Shown: positions 43,148 through 52,810, counted from the stretch's first letter. The stretch is 64,000 nt of DNA from JBEVJK01 sp963791325 (GCA_963791325.1 CAWBRU010000018.1:310001-374000); one strand, 5' to 3'. Program-made: numbers and translations. The notes: a model not told the origin generated them from the sequence alone.

Positions 43148-43756
43148 CTACAGCGCGCCCGCCTCGGACAGGGAAACCCCAAGCGCGCGACGCACGGCCT
43201 TGACAGCCTGCCGTGTCAACTCGGGTTGCGCACCTCGGTCAAGGATGCCTCGGGTCACCTGCAGCCATATTCCGATCACGATGTCGACCGCTAGCTCCGG
43301 GTCTTGAATGCTCACGCGATCCTGCGCAATCGCCTCCAAGATATCCGCCTTGAGGTTGGTCCGAATAGCTCGCGCGAACTCCGTTGGTGACTGAGAGCTT
43401 TGAAGGACCAGCAGTGCCCAGTTAGGGTCTGAGATCGCCTTTTCCAAAAACTGCAGAAAGGCGAAGGAAAGGCGTTCGACCGGATTTTGGATCGCGAGCC
43501 GCGCAGGCGTTAGTACGGCGTCAAAGCTCTCCCCCAGCTTCTCGCCTACGGCTGCAGCCAATTCATCGATGCTCTGGAAGTGATAGTAGAACGTGCCTTT
43601 GGCGACGTCTGCAGCTTCGACCACGGCATCCACCGTAAGGGCCTCGCGATGTCTCTGCGCCAGCAGCATCGCCCCTGCGTCGACGATCAACCCGCGCGTG
43701 CGTTCCCGTTTTTCACGTCCGATCTCAGCCCTGCGCGCCAGATCAATCCTCGCCAT
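43148..43756 (-). CDS. TetR family transcriptional regulator
   Basis: This 202-residue repressor has a helix-turn-helix in residues ~30-60 (LTVDAVVEAADVAKGTFYYH). The C-terminal ligand domain is of the type that senses hydrophobic compounds. It is divergent from the RND efflux operon, with two palindromes in the 196-base intergenic region, so it most likely represses itself and the pump. The start at 43756 (MARIDLARRA) follows GAAAGGAT. Confidence 0.92.
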   Translation of the reverse strand: MARIDLARRAEIGREKRERTRGLIVDAGAMLLAQRHREALTVDAVVEAADVAKGTFYYHFQSIDELAAAVGEKLGESFDAVLTPARLAIQNPVERLSFAFLQFLEKAISDPNWALLVLQSSQSPTEFARAIRTNLKADILEAIAQDRVSIQDPELAVDIVIGIWLQVTRGILDRGAQPELTRQAVKAVRRALGVSLSEAGAL

Positions 43757-43798
43757 CTGTCATATCCTTTCAGCATTGCATCGTTTCGCAAATCTCAT

Positions 43799-43832
43799 AT
43801 TGACTGCATAGTCGATTTGACGTATTAGTCAA
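43799..43832. promoter_or_regulatory. Twin palindromic operator between the TetR gene and the efflux operon
   Basis: ATTGACT-gcat-AGTCGAT (43799-43816, one mismatch) is followed directly by TTGAC-gtatta-GTCAA (43817-43832, perfect). Both share the TTGAC/GTCAA arms and lie in an AT-rich strip 43 bases upstream of the TetR start. This is the expected arrangement for a TetR dimer pair controlling divergent genes. Confidence 0.6.
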
Positions 43833-43952
43833 TTCGAAAGTTGAGCGCATGAACTCGCTTCGATGTCGCGGCTGAGAATCAACCGGGTCGGGCCGGCACT
43901 GCGCTCGCAAAACACTGATCTCATCGACTCCACCGTCTCAACGGAGGCTTCC

Positions 43953-45033
43953 ATGCGCCTGTCCCTCGGTCTGTTCCTTTCTGCCTGCGTCGCGTGCCTT
44001 TGTCTTTCGGGCTGTTCCGAAGAAGGAACTGCCAAACCGTCAGCGCCGCGCCCGGCGCGGATCACCGTCGTCAGCCCGCACAAGCTCACCCTCGTGGCGC
44101 AGGGTGCCGGCCGCATCGGGTCGCGCTATGTCAGCGAGGTCGGCTTCGAAGTCGGCGGCCGCGTCGTCTCCCGCGATGTCGACGTCGGCGCCATCGTCAG
44201 GAAAGGCCAGAAGCTCGCCGAGCTCAGCGCTATCGACTACCGGAACAAGGTGTCCGCCGCGGCGGCCGACCTCGCGGCCAGCCCAGGCGGCGCTGACCCA
44301 GGCAGCGGCCCAGGAGCAACGCTTTCGCATCCTGCTCGAGAAGGGCTTCGCCACACACTCCCAGTATGATGATGCGCTAAAAGCGTTGCAGAGCACCCAG
44401 GCAGCGGTCCAGGCAACCCAAGCCAACCTCCGCATCGCCCAAAACCAGCTCGGCTACACCCAGCTCGAGGCGCCCGACGACGGTATCGTGACCGCGACCG
44501 GAGCCGATCCGGGGCAGGTCGTGGTCCCGGGCCAGATGGTGGTCGAGATCTCGCGGAACGACGCCCGCGAGGCGATCTTCGCTGTCGCCGGCGACGACAT
44601 TCCCCAGGCAAGGCTCGGAATGGCGGTGAGCGTCTCGCTTCAAGGCCGCTCCGACATCGCCGTTACCGGCACGATCCGCGAGATCTCGCCCGAAGCCGAC
44701 CACACGACCGGCACCACCCAGGTCAAGGTGGCGCTGCCTTCGCCGCCTGTGGAGATGCGCCTCGGATCAGTCGTGGTCGGCCGCGTCGAAACCGAAGGCG
44801 AGGAGGCGGCGATCCTTCCTCCGGGCGCGCTGCTGCAGTCAGGAGAAAAGCCGCAGGTCTGGGTGGTCGGCAAGGACGACAAGGTCGAGCGCCGCCAGGT
44901 CCAGCTCGCCAAATTCGACGGGGACTTCGTCATGGTGAGCCACGGATTGTCGGCCGGCGAGAAGGTCGTGATCGCCGGGGTCAATTCACTGGCTGACGGC
45001 CAGCTGGTCAAGCCGGAGACGGAGGTCGAGTGA
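43953..45033 (+). pseudogene. RND efflux periplasmic adaptor (membrane fusion protein), one-base frameshift
   Basis: It starts at the ATG at 43953 with a lipoprotein signal (LCLSGCSEEG). The hairpin/lipoyl part reads GFEVGGRVVSRDVDVGAIVR to residue ~109. There the frame breaks, and the rest (AALTQAAAQEQRFRILLEKG to the C-terminus, ending KPETEVE) is one frame away. Removing one A at 44280 gives DLAAAQAALTQAAAQ, an uninterrupted ~360-residue adaptor. It couples to the RND gene by a TGATG overlap. As read, it would give only a truncated lipoprotein. Confidence 0.85.
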
Positions 45034-48000
45034 TGACACGCTTCAATCTTTCCGAATGGGCCGTCCACAACCGCGCCCTGGTCGTCTTTCTGATGCTGAT
45101 CTGCGTCATCGGCGGCGTGAGCGCCTATGAACGGCTCGGCCGCCAGGAAGATCCCGATTTCACCGTGCAGACCATGGTGGTCCAGGCAAACTGGCCGGGC
45201 GCCACCGCGGCCGACACGCTGACCCAAGTGACGGACCGGCTCGAAAAGAAGCTCGAGGAGACCCCGAACCTCGACTACATCAAGAGCTACACCAAGCCTG
45301 GACAGGCGACGATTTTCGTCTACCTCAAGGAATCGACGCCCAAGCGCGACCTCGACGGCATCTGGTACCAGGTTCGCAAGAAGGTCAGCGACATCAGGGC
45401 GACGCTTCCGCAAGGCGTCGTCGGGCCCTTCTTCAACGACGAGTTCGGCGATGTCTTCGGCATCATCTACGGCATTACCTTTGACGGCTTCACCGCGCGC
45501 CAGGCTCGCGACTTTGCCGAGACCGCGCGGGCCGAGTTCCTGCGCGCACCAGATGTCGGCAAGGTCGAGATCTACGGCGACCAGGACGAGAAGGTCTATC
45601 TGAACTTTTCACCGCAGAAGCTCGCCAATCTCAAGCTCAGCCTCGACGATGTGCTGGCGGCGATCGCTCGGCAGAATGCCGTGGTTCCCTCAGGGATGAT
45701 CAACACCGCGCACGAGAACATGTTGGTCGATGTCACAGGTTCCCTGCTGTCAGCAGAGGGGGTCGCCAACCTTAACCTGTGGGTCGACGGTCACTTCTAC
45801 AAGTTGACCGACATCGCCGAGGTCCAGCGCGGCTACAGCGACCCGCCGACCAAGATGTTCCGAGTCAACGGCAAGCCGGCGATCGGCATCGGCGTCAACA
45901 TGCGCGCCGGTGGCAACAATCTCGATTTCGGCAAGGGCCTGCATCAGGCGGCCGAAAGGCTGAAGCAGCAGTTCCCCATCGGCATCGAGCTCAATCTGGT
46001 GTCGGACCAGCCGGAGGTCGTGCGCGAAGCCATCGGCGAGTTCACCAAGGCGCTGTGCGAAGCCATCGCTATCGTGCTGGCGGTCAGTTTCCTCAGCCTG
46101 GGCTTCAGGGCCGGGCTCGTTGTTGCCCTGTCCATCCCGCTGGTGCTGGCCATCGTCTTCGTGGTCATGGAGGCGCTGGGCATCAGCCTGCAGCGCATCT
46201 CCCTCGGCGCCCTGATCATCGCGCTCGGGCTGCTCGTCGACGACGCCATGATCACCATCGAGATGATGATCTCCAAGATCGAGGAGGGCATGGAGAAGAT
46301 CAAGGCGGCCACCTTCGCCTTCACCTCCACCGCCATCCCCATGCTGACGGGAACGCTGATCACGATTCTCGGCTTCCTGCCGATCGGCTTCGCCGACAAC
46401 AATACCGGGCAATACTGCTTTTCCCTGTTTGTGGTCATCGCCGTGGCGCTGGTTGCGTCATGGTTCGTGGCCGTGATCTTCGCGCCGGTGATCGGTCTCT
46501 CCATCTTGCCGTCGCGGATAAAGAAGACCCACGCGACCGACGAGCCGGGCCGCTTCATGCGCGCTTTCGGAACCCTCCTCGGCGTCGCCATGCGGCACCG
46601 CTGGATCACCATCGGCGCAGCAGTTGTTGCCTTCGGCGCCTCCCTCTACGGCATGGGCTTCGTCCAGCAGCAGTTCTTCCCGGCGTCCAACCGGCCGGAG
46701 CTCCTGGTGACCATGACCCTGCCCAAGAACGCCTCGATCGCCGCGACCGAAGCGGAAACGGAGCGGCTGGAGAAGACCCTTGCTGGCGATCCCGACATCG
46801 CCCGCTTCTCCTCCTATGTCGGCGGCGGTGCCATCCGCTTCTACCTGCCTCTCGACGTGCAGCTCGACAACGACTTCATGGCCGAGACCGTGGTCGTCGC
46901 CAAGGACCTCGAAGCGCGTGACCGGGTCCAGGCAAAGCTGGAGGCGCTGTTCGCCGACAGCTTCCCGGACGTGACCGCCCGCATCTCGCGGCTGGAGCTC
47001 GGGCCCCCCGTCGGCTGGCCCGTGCAGTACCGCGTCAGTGCCCCAACGACCGACGACGCCCGGCAATATGCCGAGCAGGTGGCACAGATCCTCAGGGACT
47101 CCGGCCTCGTGCACAACGTCAACTACGATTGGGCCGAGAAGAACAAGGCGCTGCGCATCGTCGTCGACCAGGACCGGGTGCGCCAGGCCGGCCTGAGCTC
47201 CGAACAGCTTGCCCAGACGCTCAATCGTGTGATCACCGGTTCGACCGTTACGCAGATCCGTGACTCGATCTACCTCGTCGACGTGGTCGCGCGCGCCGAG
47301 AGCGATGAGCGGAAAAGTCTTGAAGCCTTACGCAACCTCCAGATCACGACCCCCACCGGTGCCTCGGTGCCGCTGCGCGAACTCGTTGCGTTCAACTACG
47401 AGCTCGATGAGGGCTATGTCTGGCGCCGTGGTCGCCTGCCCACCATCACCGTCCAGGCCGAGCCGCTGCCTGGAATCCAGCCTGCCTCAGTTCAGAAGCG
47501 CGTGGCCGGCGCGCTCGAGGAGCTTCGCAAGTCCCTGCCGGCCGGCACGCTGCTCGAAACCGGCGGCACGGTCGAAAAGAGCGCCCAGAGCAACGCTGCT
47601 CTGCTCGCCCAGTTTCCGATCATGATCACCCTGATGCTGACGGTGCTGATGGTGCAGCTTGGAAGCTTCCGCCGGCTCGCCATGGTGATCAGTGTGGCGC
47701 CGCTGGGCCTCATCGGGGTCGCCGCCGCGCTGCTCACGACACACACCCCAATGGGCTTCATCGCGACGCTCGGGATCGTTGCGCTGGCCGGCATGATCAT
47801 CCGCAACTCGGTGATCCTGGTCGACCAGATCGAGCACGAGCGAGCGCAAGGTGTCGAGCCCTGGAAAGCTGTGATTGACGCCGACAACTCACAGGTTTCG
47901 GCCAATCATGCTGACAGCAGCCGCCGCGATCCTCGGCATGATCCCGATCATGCACGACGTGTTCTGGGGGCCGATGGCCTATGCCATCGTCGGCGGGCTC

Positions 48001-48132
48001 GCCGTCGCGACGGTGCTGACCCTGGTTTTCCTCCCGGCTCTCTACGTCGCCGTCAACGGCATCCGTGAGAAGCACGAAGCAAGATTGAAGGTCGAGGTGC
48101 CGGCGTTTCCAAATCTCGCACTCCAGCATTGA
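45033..48132 (+). pseudogene. RND family efflux transporter permease, one-base frameshift near the C-terminus
   Basis: The frame is open for about 950 codons from the ATG at 45033 (MTRFNLSEWAVHNRALVVFL). It contains the two large periplasmic loops and the proton-relay pair in LGLLVDDAMITIEMMISKI near residue 400. At about 47883 one extra G moves the reading frame; the true ending (THRFRPIMLTAAAAILGMIP to LPALYVAVNGIREKHEARLK) is in the next frame and stops at 48132. Removing that base gives a ~1030-residue pump. The last two or three membrane helices would be lost, so the transporter is probably non-functional as written. Confidence 0.87.
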
Positions 48133-48451
48133 AGGGCGAGCAGCCATGCCGGAAATGACGTCTGTCCTCGACCGCGCTGTTGACGCCCATGCCACCATCT
48201 TCTTCGGATCAGAGCTGAGACTACCCGCGACTGCGCCGATAAGAGATGTGCGTACCTGGTCAAATAGCGCTCACGCGCCGTCTTGTTGCCGAAGCGATCA
48301 CTGATCTGGCGTCAGGATCATTAAGCAGGCGCGTTTCCGGCGTGGACTAGTGACCGTTGCCTCGTTCCCATGCTCGGAGCGAGTAGTTGGTTAGCTGCCC
48401 AAGGCGCCCCCGCGAACACATGCACAGATCGGAAAGATCGAGGAACACGCA
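48133..48451. other. Spacer without recognisable gene
   Basis: These 319 bases follow the efflux pump. Short frames on both strands give no family resemblance, and no promoter, repeat or terminator stands out. Confidence 0.4.
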
Positions 48452-48886
48452 ATGAACCCGGCGACACTTTCGGCTGTCTCGGCGTTGGCCGGCTCCGCCA
48501 TCGGCGCTCTGGCATCCGTGGCAACCACCTGGCTAACCCAGCACCATCAGGATCAAACGCAGCGACGAAACCAGGAAGCTTCGCGACGCGAGCGCCTCTT
48601 CGGCGAGTTCATCGACCAGGCATCAAAAACCTATGCCGACGGAATGATCCAGGAACGGCTGGATGACCCCGCCAAGCTGGTTCCAATGTATGCCACCATC
48701 AACAAGCTTCGCCTGTTTGCAAAGCCAGCTACGATCTATGCTGCCGAAGCCGTGCTGGACGGCATTGTCGAGACATATGCGGCGCCTCCCTCTGGTTTGA
48801 AGCCGCACAACTCGAGCGACGCCGCTCGTGATATCCTGCGCGATTTTGCGGACGCTTGTCGGGCCGAACTCACGGATTTGCGATGA
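48452..48886 (+). CDS. Hypothetical protein with N-terminal membrane segment
   Basis: This 144-residue protein was not assigned to a family. It begins MNPATLSAVSALAGSAIGAL, a hydrophobic N-terminal segment reaching ~TTWL. A basic/Gln-rich stretch follows (QHHQDQTQRRNQEASRRERL), then a helical region rich in Ala, Asp and Glu. Similar small proteins anchored by one N-terminal helix occur in many proteobacteria without known role. A GAGGAAC site lies before the ATG. It is just upstream of the 24-residue peptide operon but separated from it by that operon's promoter. Confidence 0.65.
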   Translation: MNPATLSAVSALAGSAIGALASVATTWLTQHHQDQTQRRNQEASRRERLFGEFIDQASKTYADGMIQERLDDPAKLVPMYATINKLRLFAKPATIYAAEAVLDGIVETYAAPPSGLKPHNSSDAARDILRDFADACRAELTDLR

Positions 48887-48937
48887 CTCACAGGAGATGC
48901 GGGGTGAACGCAAATCACGTGCGCCCAACTGACAAGC

Positions 48938-48962
48938 GGAACATGGACCGGTTTTGACGGTT
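48938..48962 (+). promoter_or_regulatory. EcfG-type promoter of the small-peptide/DUF operon
   Basis: GGAAC, 16 bases, then GGTT: the general-stress (EcfG) promoter pattern GGAAC-N16/17-CGTT with one difference in the -10 box. It lies 41 bases upstream of the 24-residue peptide start. The same GGAAC-N16-GGTT form occurs at 53110 and 54610 in this window, which supports it as the local variant. Confidence 0.65.
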
Positions 48963-49003
48963 AGGGCCTACCAGCATCAACGAGGATTGCCGAGGGCACA
49001 GGC

Positions 49004-49078
49004 ATGAACAGCGTCATCTATCTAATCGGGCTGATCGTTGTTGTACTCGCCGTTCTGTCATTCCTCGGGATCCACTAG
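49004..49078 (+). CDS. 24-residue membrane peptide
   Basis: This very short gene encodes MNSVIYLIGLIVVVLAVLSF plus four residues (LGIH), a single hydrophobic helix with a short polar end. It has a GCACAGGC leader and sits 41 bases behind an EcfG-type promoter, at the head of three coupled membrane-protein genes. Comparable tiny membrane peptides are known in other rhizobia, but no function is established. Confidence 0.6.
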   Translation: MNSVIYLIGLIVVVLAVLSFLGIH

Positions 49079-49092
49079 GAAGCGAGCAACAA

Positions 49093-49689
49093 ATGGCAAC
49101 GTCTAAGAGTGACAAGAAGGGCTCCAGCGCCGATAACTTATCATCGGCCGAAGAGCAATCATCTCTCAACCAGACCATTGGACGCGAGGCACGCGCTGCG
49201 GGCGATGCACTGCACGGCGCCACCGGCCAAGTCCAGTCCACAGTGGCCGAACTCGGGGCCGATGTGCAGCAAGCGGCTTTCAAGCGCGCTGGCTCCCTGC
49301 AGAAACGTGCAGCAGACAGCATCAATGGCTTCGCCGACTCCGTTGAGAGTGCTGGGAGAGTCTTCGCGGACAAGCAATCCGCAAGGGCGGCTCGGCTGCT
49401 GCAGGAGGGGGCGGTGGCCCTTCGAGATCTGGCCGGATCGCTATCCGAGAAGCCGATCGCCGATGTCGTCGAAGATGTGCGCAGTTATGGCCGCGCCCAT
49501 CCGGCTATTCTCGTAGGTGGCGCCATGCTCGCCGGAATGGCTTTTGGGCGTCTGATGCGCAGTGCTCCGGCCGAATCACAGTCGAGCCGCAATGGTGACC
49601 AGCGGTCTTCTCCGATCAATACCCGTAGAGCCTTTAACTCTGAGCCGTCGGCCGGCGAAACCCCAGGCTTGGCCGGAGGCGAATTATGA
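49093..49689 (+). CDS. Amphipathic membrane-anchored stress protein (YqjD/ElaB-like architecture)
   Basis: This 198-residue protein has a polar, Ala/Ser/Gln-rich first half (for example GDALHGATGQVQSTVAELGA) with repeating helical character. A C-terminal hydrophobic helix follows (HPAILVGGAMLAGMAFGRLM), the same layout as YqjD/ElaB ribosome- or membrane-associated stress proteins. It starts 14 bases after the 24-residue peptide and overlaps the next gene in an ATGA box. The role is unknown; cotranscription with holin-like and DUF3618-like genes is typical. Confidence 0.65.
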   Translation: MATSKSDKKGSSADNLSSAEEQSSLNQTIGREARAAGDALHGATGQVQSTVAELGADVQQAAFKRAGSLQKRAADSINGFADSVESAGRVFADKQSARAARLLQEGAVALRDLAGSLSEKPIADVVEDVRSYGRAHPAILVGGAMLAGMAFGRLMRSAPAESQSSRNGDQRSSPINTRRAFNSEPSAGETPGLAGGEL

Positions 49690-50081
49690 CGCCCGACAGT
49701 GACAGCAGGTCGCTGTCGACGCTCTTGGCCGACCTGACACAGCAAGGGTCTGCGCTCATTCAGACAGAGCTCCAATTGCTCCGGGCGGAGGTTTCGGAGA
49801 AGGTGGCTCAAGCCGGGACAGCCAGCGTGGAGGTGCTGGCTGGCGCGCTTTGTTTGTTCGCGGCGCTCATTATCCTGCTTCAGGCGCTTGTTGTCGCCCT
49901 GACGAGGCTCGGCCTGAGTGCCGACTGGGCCTCCTTGCTGGTCGGGATCGTGGTTGCCGTTCTCGGTGCCGTGCTGATCCGTAGAGGTACCGCTCAGCTC
50001 ACCCCATCAAATTTATCCCCGACGCGGACGGAGGCACAACTCTCCCAAGATCTGCGCGCAGCGAAGGACCAAGTCACATGA
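49686..50081 (+). CDS. Holin-superfamily/DUF1469 (YqjE-like) membrane protein
   Basis: This 131-residue protein has LLADLTQQGSALIQTELQLL near the start, the usual opening of the actinobacteriophage-holin-III/DUF1469 group. Two membrane segments follow (VLAGALCLFAALIILLQALV and WASLLVGIVVAVLGAVLI). It overlaps both neighbours by 4 bases (ATGA), so the three are tightly coupled. Despite the family name it is not phage-derived in such operons; it is probably an inner-membrane stress protein. Confidence 0.75.
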   Translation: MTPDSDSRSLSTLLADLTQQGSALIQTELQLLRAEVSEKVAQAGTASVEVLAGALCLFAALIILLQALVVALTRLGLSADWASLLVGIVVAVLGAVLIRRGTAQLTPSNLSPTRTEAQLSQDLRAAKDQVT

Positions 50082-50890
50082 GCGATCAATCGATGAGTGG
50101 CCTCGAGCAAAAGGCAGAAGACATCCGCTCACAAGTCGTGGACACGGCAGAGAGCCTGCGCGAGAAAATGACGGGAGGACACCTCGTGGATGATCTAATG
50201 TCTAACGAGACTGTCTCGGCGGCAACTGGCGCTCTGTCCAGCCTCGGCCGCCAGATCCGATCAAATCCCGTTCCGTTTGCCCTGATCGGAGTTGGTCTGG
50301 CGTGGGCGATGTTCGGGCCGGCACCGCGGTGGTCTTCGTTTGGGAGCAGCGGATCTCGCAATGGCGATTATCGCGGCAGACCTACGGCCGGCAATGATCA
50401 GAGTTCGGGCGGGCTTACCGCCACGGCTGGCCGCTGGGCCTCCGGAGTTGGGCAAGCAGCTGCTTCGGCGTCGGATCGTGTCGGCAAGGCGGTCGAGGAT
50501 CTACCCGGAGCCAGACAGGCGCAGCGATCAGTGCAAGCCATTGCCGACACAGTTTCGGATCAGGATCCGCTGCTGCTCGCCGCCCTCGGACTCGCCTTCG
50601 GAACCGCGCTAGGGGCCATGCTTCCAGGCACGCGGCTCGAAGACGAAACGTTCGGGGGGGTGGGCAAGTCGCTGCGCCAGGCCGGCGAGGCCCAGCTCGA
50701 GGCGGGGCTGGAGAAGGTCAAGGAGGTGGCCGGCAGCGCAGTCGACGCAGCCGAACAGAAAGCAGAGGAGAGCGGCCTTCTACCGACAGGTGACGGTCCC
50801 ACTGTAGCTGAGCGTCTTACCAATGTCGCGGATACGGCAGTGGAAGCCGCACGGAATACTCTGCGGGGTAGTGGTTCCGAGCCGCGCTGA
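50078..50890 (+). CDS. DUF3618-like membrane-associated protein
   Basis: This 270-residue protein starts with an amphipathic helix (GLEQKAEDIRSQVVDTAESL) and LVDDLMSNETVSAATGALSS, as in DUF3618 proteins. It has two short hydrophobic segments (NPVPFALIGVGLAWAMFGP and DPLLLAALGLAFGTALGAML) and a long Ala/Glu-rich helical tail. DUF3618 genes in rhizobia have been annotated as nutrient-deprivation-induced. It is the last gene of the EcfG-promoter operon. No enzymatic motif is present. Confidence 0.65.
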   Translation: MSDQSMSGLEQKAEDIRSQVVDTAESLREKMTGGHLVDDLMSNETVSAATGALSSLGRQIRSNPVPFALIGVGLAWAMFGPAPRWSSFGSSGSRNGDYRGRPTAGNDQSSGGLTATAGRWASGVGQAAASASDRVGKAVEDLPGARQAQRSVQAIADTVSDQDPLLLAALGLAFGTALGAMLPGTRLEDETFGGVGKSLRQAGEAQLEAGLEKVKEVAGSAVDAAEQKAEESGLLPTGDGPTVAERLTNVADTAVEAARNTLRGSGSEPR

Positions 50891-51480
50891 CGAAGGAGCT
50901 GGCAGTACGCCGATTGACCCCTGGCGGCCGTAGCCGCCTCGGCCGACCCAGCACCCCGCCCCTTGTCTCGAGTCAGGGATGGCTGCCGCGCCTTCTGGAT
51001 TGCAGCGAAACGGCGGCCTAGTCGACGTCAAAAAAGCTTGTCCGCGAAGAGGGCTGCGATTTGACGCGATATCTGTTGCAAGCGCTCGTCGCCGCTGTGG
51101 TGGTTGCCTCATAGCAACCTACATATGGTTTGGGCTGCTCTGACAGCGGTGCGACCCAGATGGCTCCAGAGCACACGGGCGACCCGCATTTGCCTGGCGC
51201 CAGCCACCTCATTGCTCATGACGCAACGCAGAACATCCTCGATGCGCTCGTGCTCGCCGACCAGGGCTACAGCTCGGACCGAACCCCTACGGCTCCTGGG
51301 ATGGGCTGGATGGGCTACGAAGCTGGAAACGGGTCAGGCCGGCTGCAACGTTCAGACCGGTTTGCGCCTGCACATCCAGCGGCTGCAAGGGGATGCTCTT
51401 GTGCAACCCAAGGTCCGACATAGTCGCGGGTGATGACATCCGGGGACGCTGTCACGAAAAAAATCGCGCGGCCCCCTTGA
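50891..51480. other. Spacer of about 600 bases without recognisable gene
   Basis: Frames on the plus strand between 51104 and 51433 give no family resemblance and overlap each other. The stretch may be decayed coding DNA. Nothing else was found until the hsp20 leader. Confidence 0.4.
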
Positions 51481-51540
51481 TCACCTCGGAGGCCGCTCCC
51501 AAGTCAATCGCGCCGACGCTCATCGAGGTCGGCTGTCAGG

Positions 51541-51597
51541 GAGCGCCAAGCTTCTTGGCGCCTCTCGTGTCTATGTTGCTCCAAGGAGGATGTAGCT
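51541..51597 (+). ncRNA. ROSE-type RNA thermometer in the hsp20 leader
   Basis: The leader ends in TTGCTCCAAGGAGGAT (51576-51591), the ROSE signature in which the TTGCTCC element pairs with the GGAGGA ribosome site. A preceding perfect hairpin CGCCAAG-ctt-CTTGGCG lies at 51544-51560. The hsp20 ATG follows at 51598. ROSE elements melt at heat-shock temperature and free the ribosome site; they are typical of rhizobial small heat-shock genes. Confidence 0.82.
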
Positions 51598-52062
51598 ATG
51601 AGAACCAATGTGGACTTCTCACCCTTCTACCGGTCCAGCATCGGCTTTGACCGGATCTTCAACTTGCTTGAGAACGCCAGTCCCCAGAACGGTGACAACT
51701 GGCCCCCTTACGACATCGCCAAAGTAGCCGATGACAGCTATCGCATCACCCTTGCGGTGGCAGGCTTCGGAGACAGTGACTTGACGATCACGCACGAGCC
51801 GAACCTGCTTGTTGTGACGGGCAATCGCGGCCGTGACGAAGACGTGCAGTACCTGCATCAAGGGCTAGCTCTGCGCCCCTTCAACCGTCGCTTTGAACTC
51901 GCGGACCACGTCACCGTGACCCGGGCCAATCTAGACAATGGCTTGCTGGTCATCGACCTCAAGAAAGAAATTCCTGAGGAGATGAAACCGCGTCGCATTT
52001 CGATCGGCGCGAATGCCAAGAATTCAGCTTCCAAGACGATCGAAAGCAAGTCGGCCGCTTGA
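51598..52062 (+). CDS. Hsp20/IbpA family small heat-shock protein
   Basis: This 154-residue alpha-crystallin-domain chaperone opens MRTNVDFSPFYRSSIGFDRI. The domain follows (DSYRITLAVAGFGDSDLTIT, then LVVTGNRGRDEDVQYLHQGL) with the conserved NGLLVIDLKKEIPEEMKPRR near the end. It binds unfolding proteins under heat stress in the cytoplasm. Expression is probably controlled by the ROSE thermometer just upstream. Confidence 0.95.
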   Translation: MRTNVDFSPFYRSSIGFDRIFNLLENASPQNGDNWPPYDIAKVADDSYRITLAVAGFGDSDLTITHEPNLLVVTGNRGRDEDVQYLHQGLALRPFNRRFELADHVTVTRANLDNGLLVIDLKKEIPEEMKPRRISIGANAKNSASKTIESKSAA

Positions 52063-52134
52063 ATCACGAAGGCGGGCCCACAACTCCGACGTGCGCACCC
52101 TACTCAACTCACGCATGACTATTGGAGGACATTC

Positions 52135-52434
52135 ATGCGCGACAGTTTCGATGAGCCGCTCTGGTTGCTAATCGGCCTAGGCTACCCGCATAGGGTTGAT
52201 AGCGTATCAGGCGCCTACCGCGTCTTGCTGGACAATCCGCCTAGCTATCCAGACGCCTCATATGACATTGCCCTGAGGGCGTGCCGATCCGCTGTCGAGG
52301 GGGCGGTCGATGCCGCCACCGTTCGTGGCATCCTGGCTTGCTTTGCACAGCGGCGCGGCATTCTGGTTCCCGCGCCTGCAAGCGCGAACCTCGCGGGTGT
52401 TCGCAAATCGGGAGCATCGGCAGAATTCATCTGA
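52135..52434 (+). CDS. DUF982 family protein
   Basis: This 99-residue protein has the family pattern FDEPLWLLIGLGYPHRVDSV and YDIALRACRSAVEGAVDAAT. DUF982 genes are frequent in rhizobial accessory DNA and have no known function. A TTGGAGGA site precedes the ATG. It follows hsp20 by 72 bases. Confidence 0.8.
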   Translation: MRDSFDEPLWLLIGLGYPHRVDSVSGAYRVLLDNPPSYPDASYDIALRACRSAVEGAVDAATVRGILACFAQRRGILVPAPASANLAGVRKSGASAEFI

Positions 52435-52532
52435 TGCGTGCCTCAAGGCCCGGGGAATGGAACAGTCGGCGGACCAACTTTTGCATTCCCCGAGGCGCGA
52501 TGCTGCCGCCAGAACCGACACGCCGAGGTCAG

Positions 52533-52810
52533 CCTAGGCTGGATCGAACCAGCGCATCGACAGCATTGCGGCGGCGATTTGCAGCAAGCTGAGGAAGTGG
52601 ACGGCACGGCGGTCAAAGCGCGTCGCGATCCGTCGGAAGTGCCTAAGCCTGTTGAAGCGTCAGCCGATGGTGTTGCGCGCCTTGTAGCCTCGAAGCCGGA
52701 GGGATCGGTCACTTGCGGGTCGGGGTTAAAGGGACGACGGCCTCGGCGCCTATCTCGGCGATCAAGGCTCTCAGGGCATTTGGAACCCTGGGCTTTGTCA
52801 GTGACCACCC
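52533..52810 (-). pseudogene. C-terminal remnant of an IS5-family transposase
   Basis: The minus strand reads RFNRLRHFRRIATRFDRRAV, continuing HFLSLLQIAAAMLSMRWFDP to a stop, preceded by RGYKARNTIG and an in-frame TGA. Further upstream, in another frame, it reads ALRALIAEIGAEAVVPLTPT. These are consecutive blocks of an IS5-type transposase. At least one stop and one frameshift interrupt it and the N-terminal half is absent. Confidence 0.75.

Noticed and set aside
51104..51433. Two overlapping plus-strand frames in the spacer before hsp20
   Set aside because: No ribosome sites, no family resemblance; kept only as an unassigned spacer.
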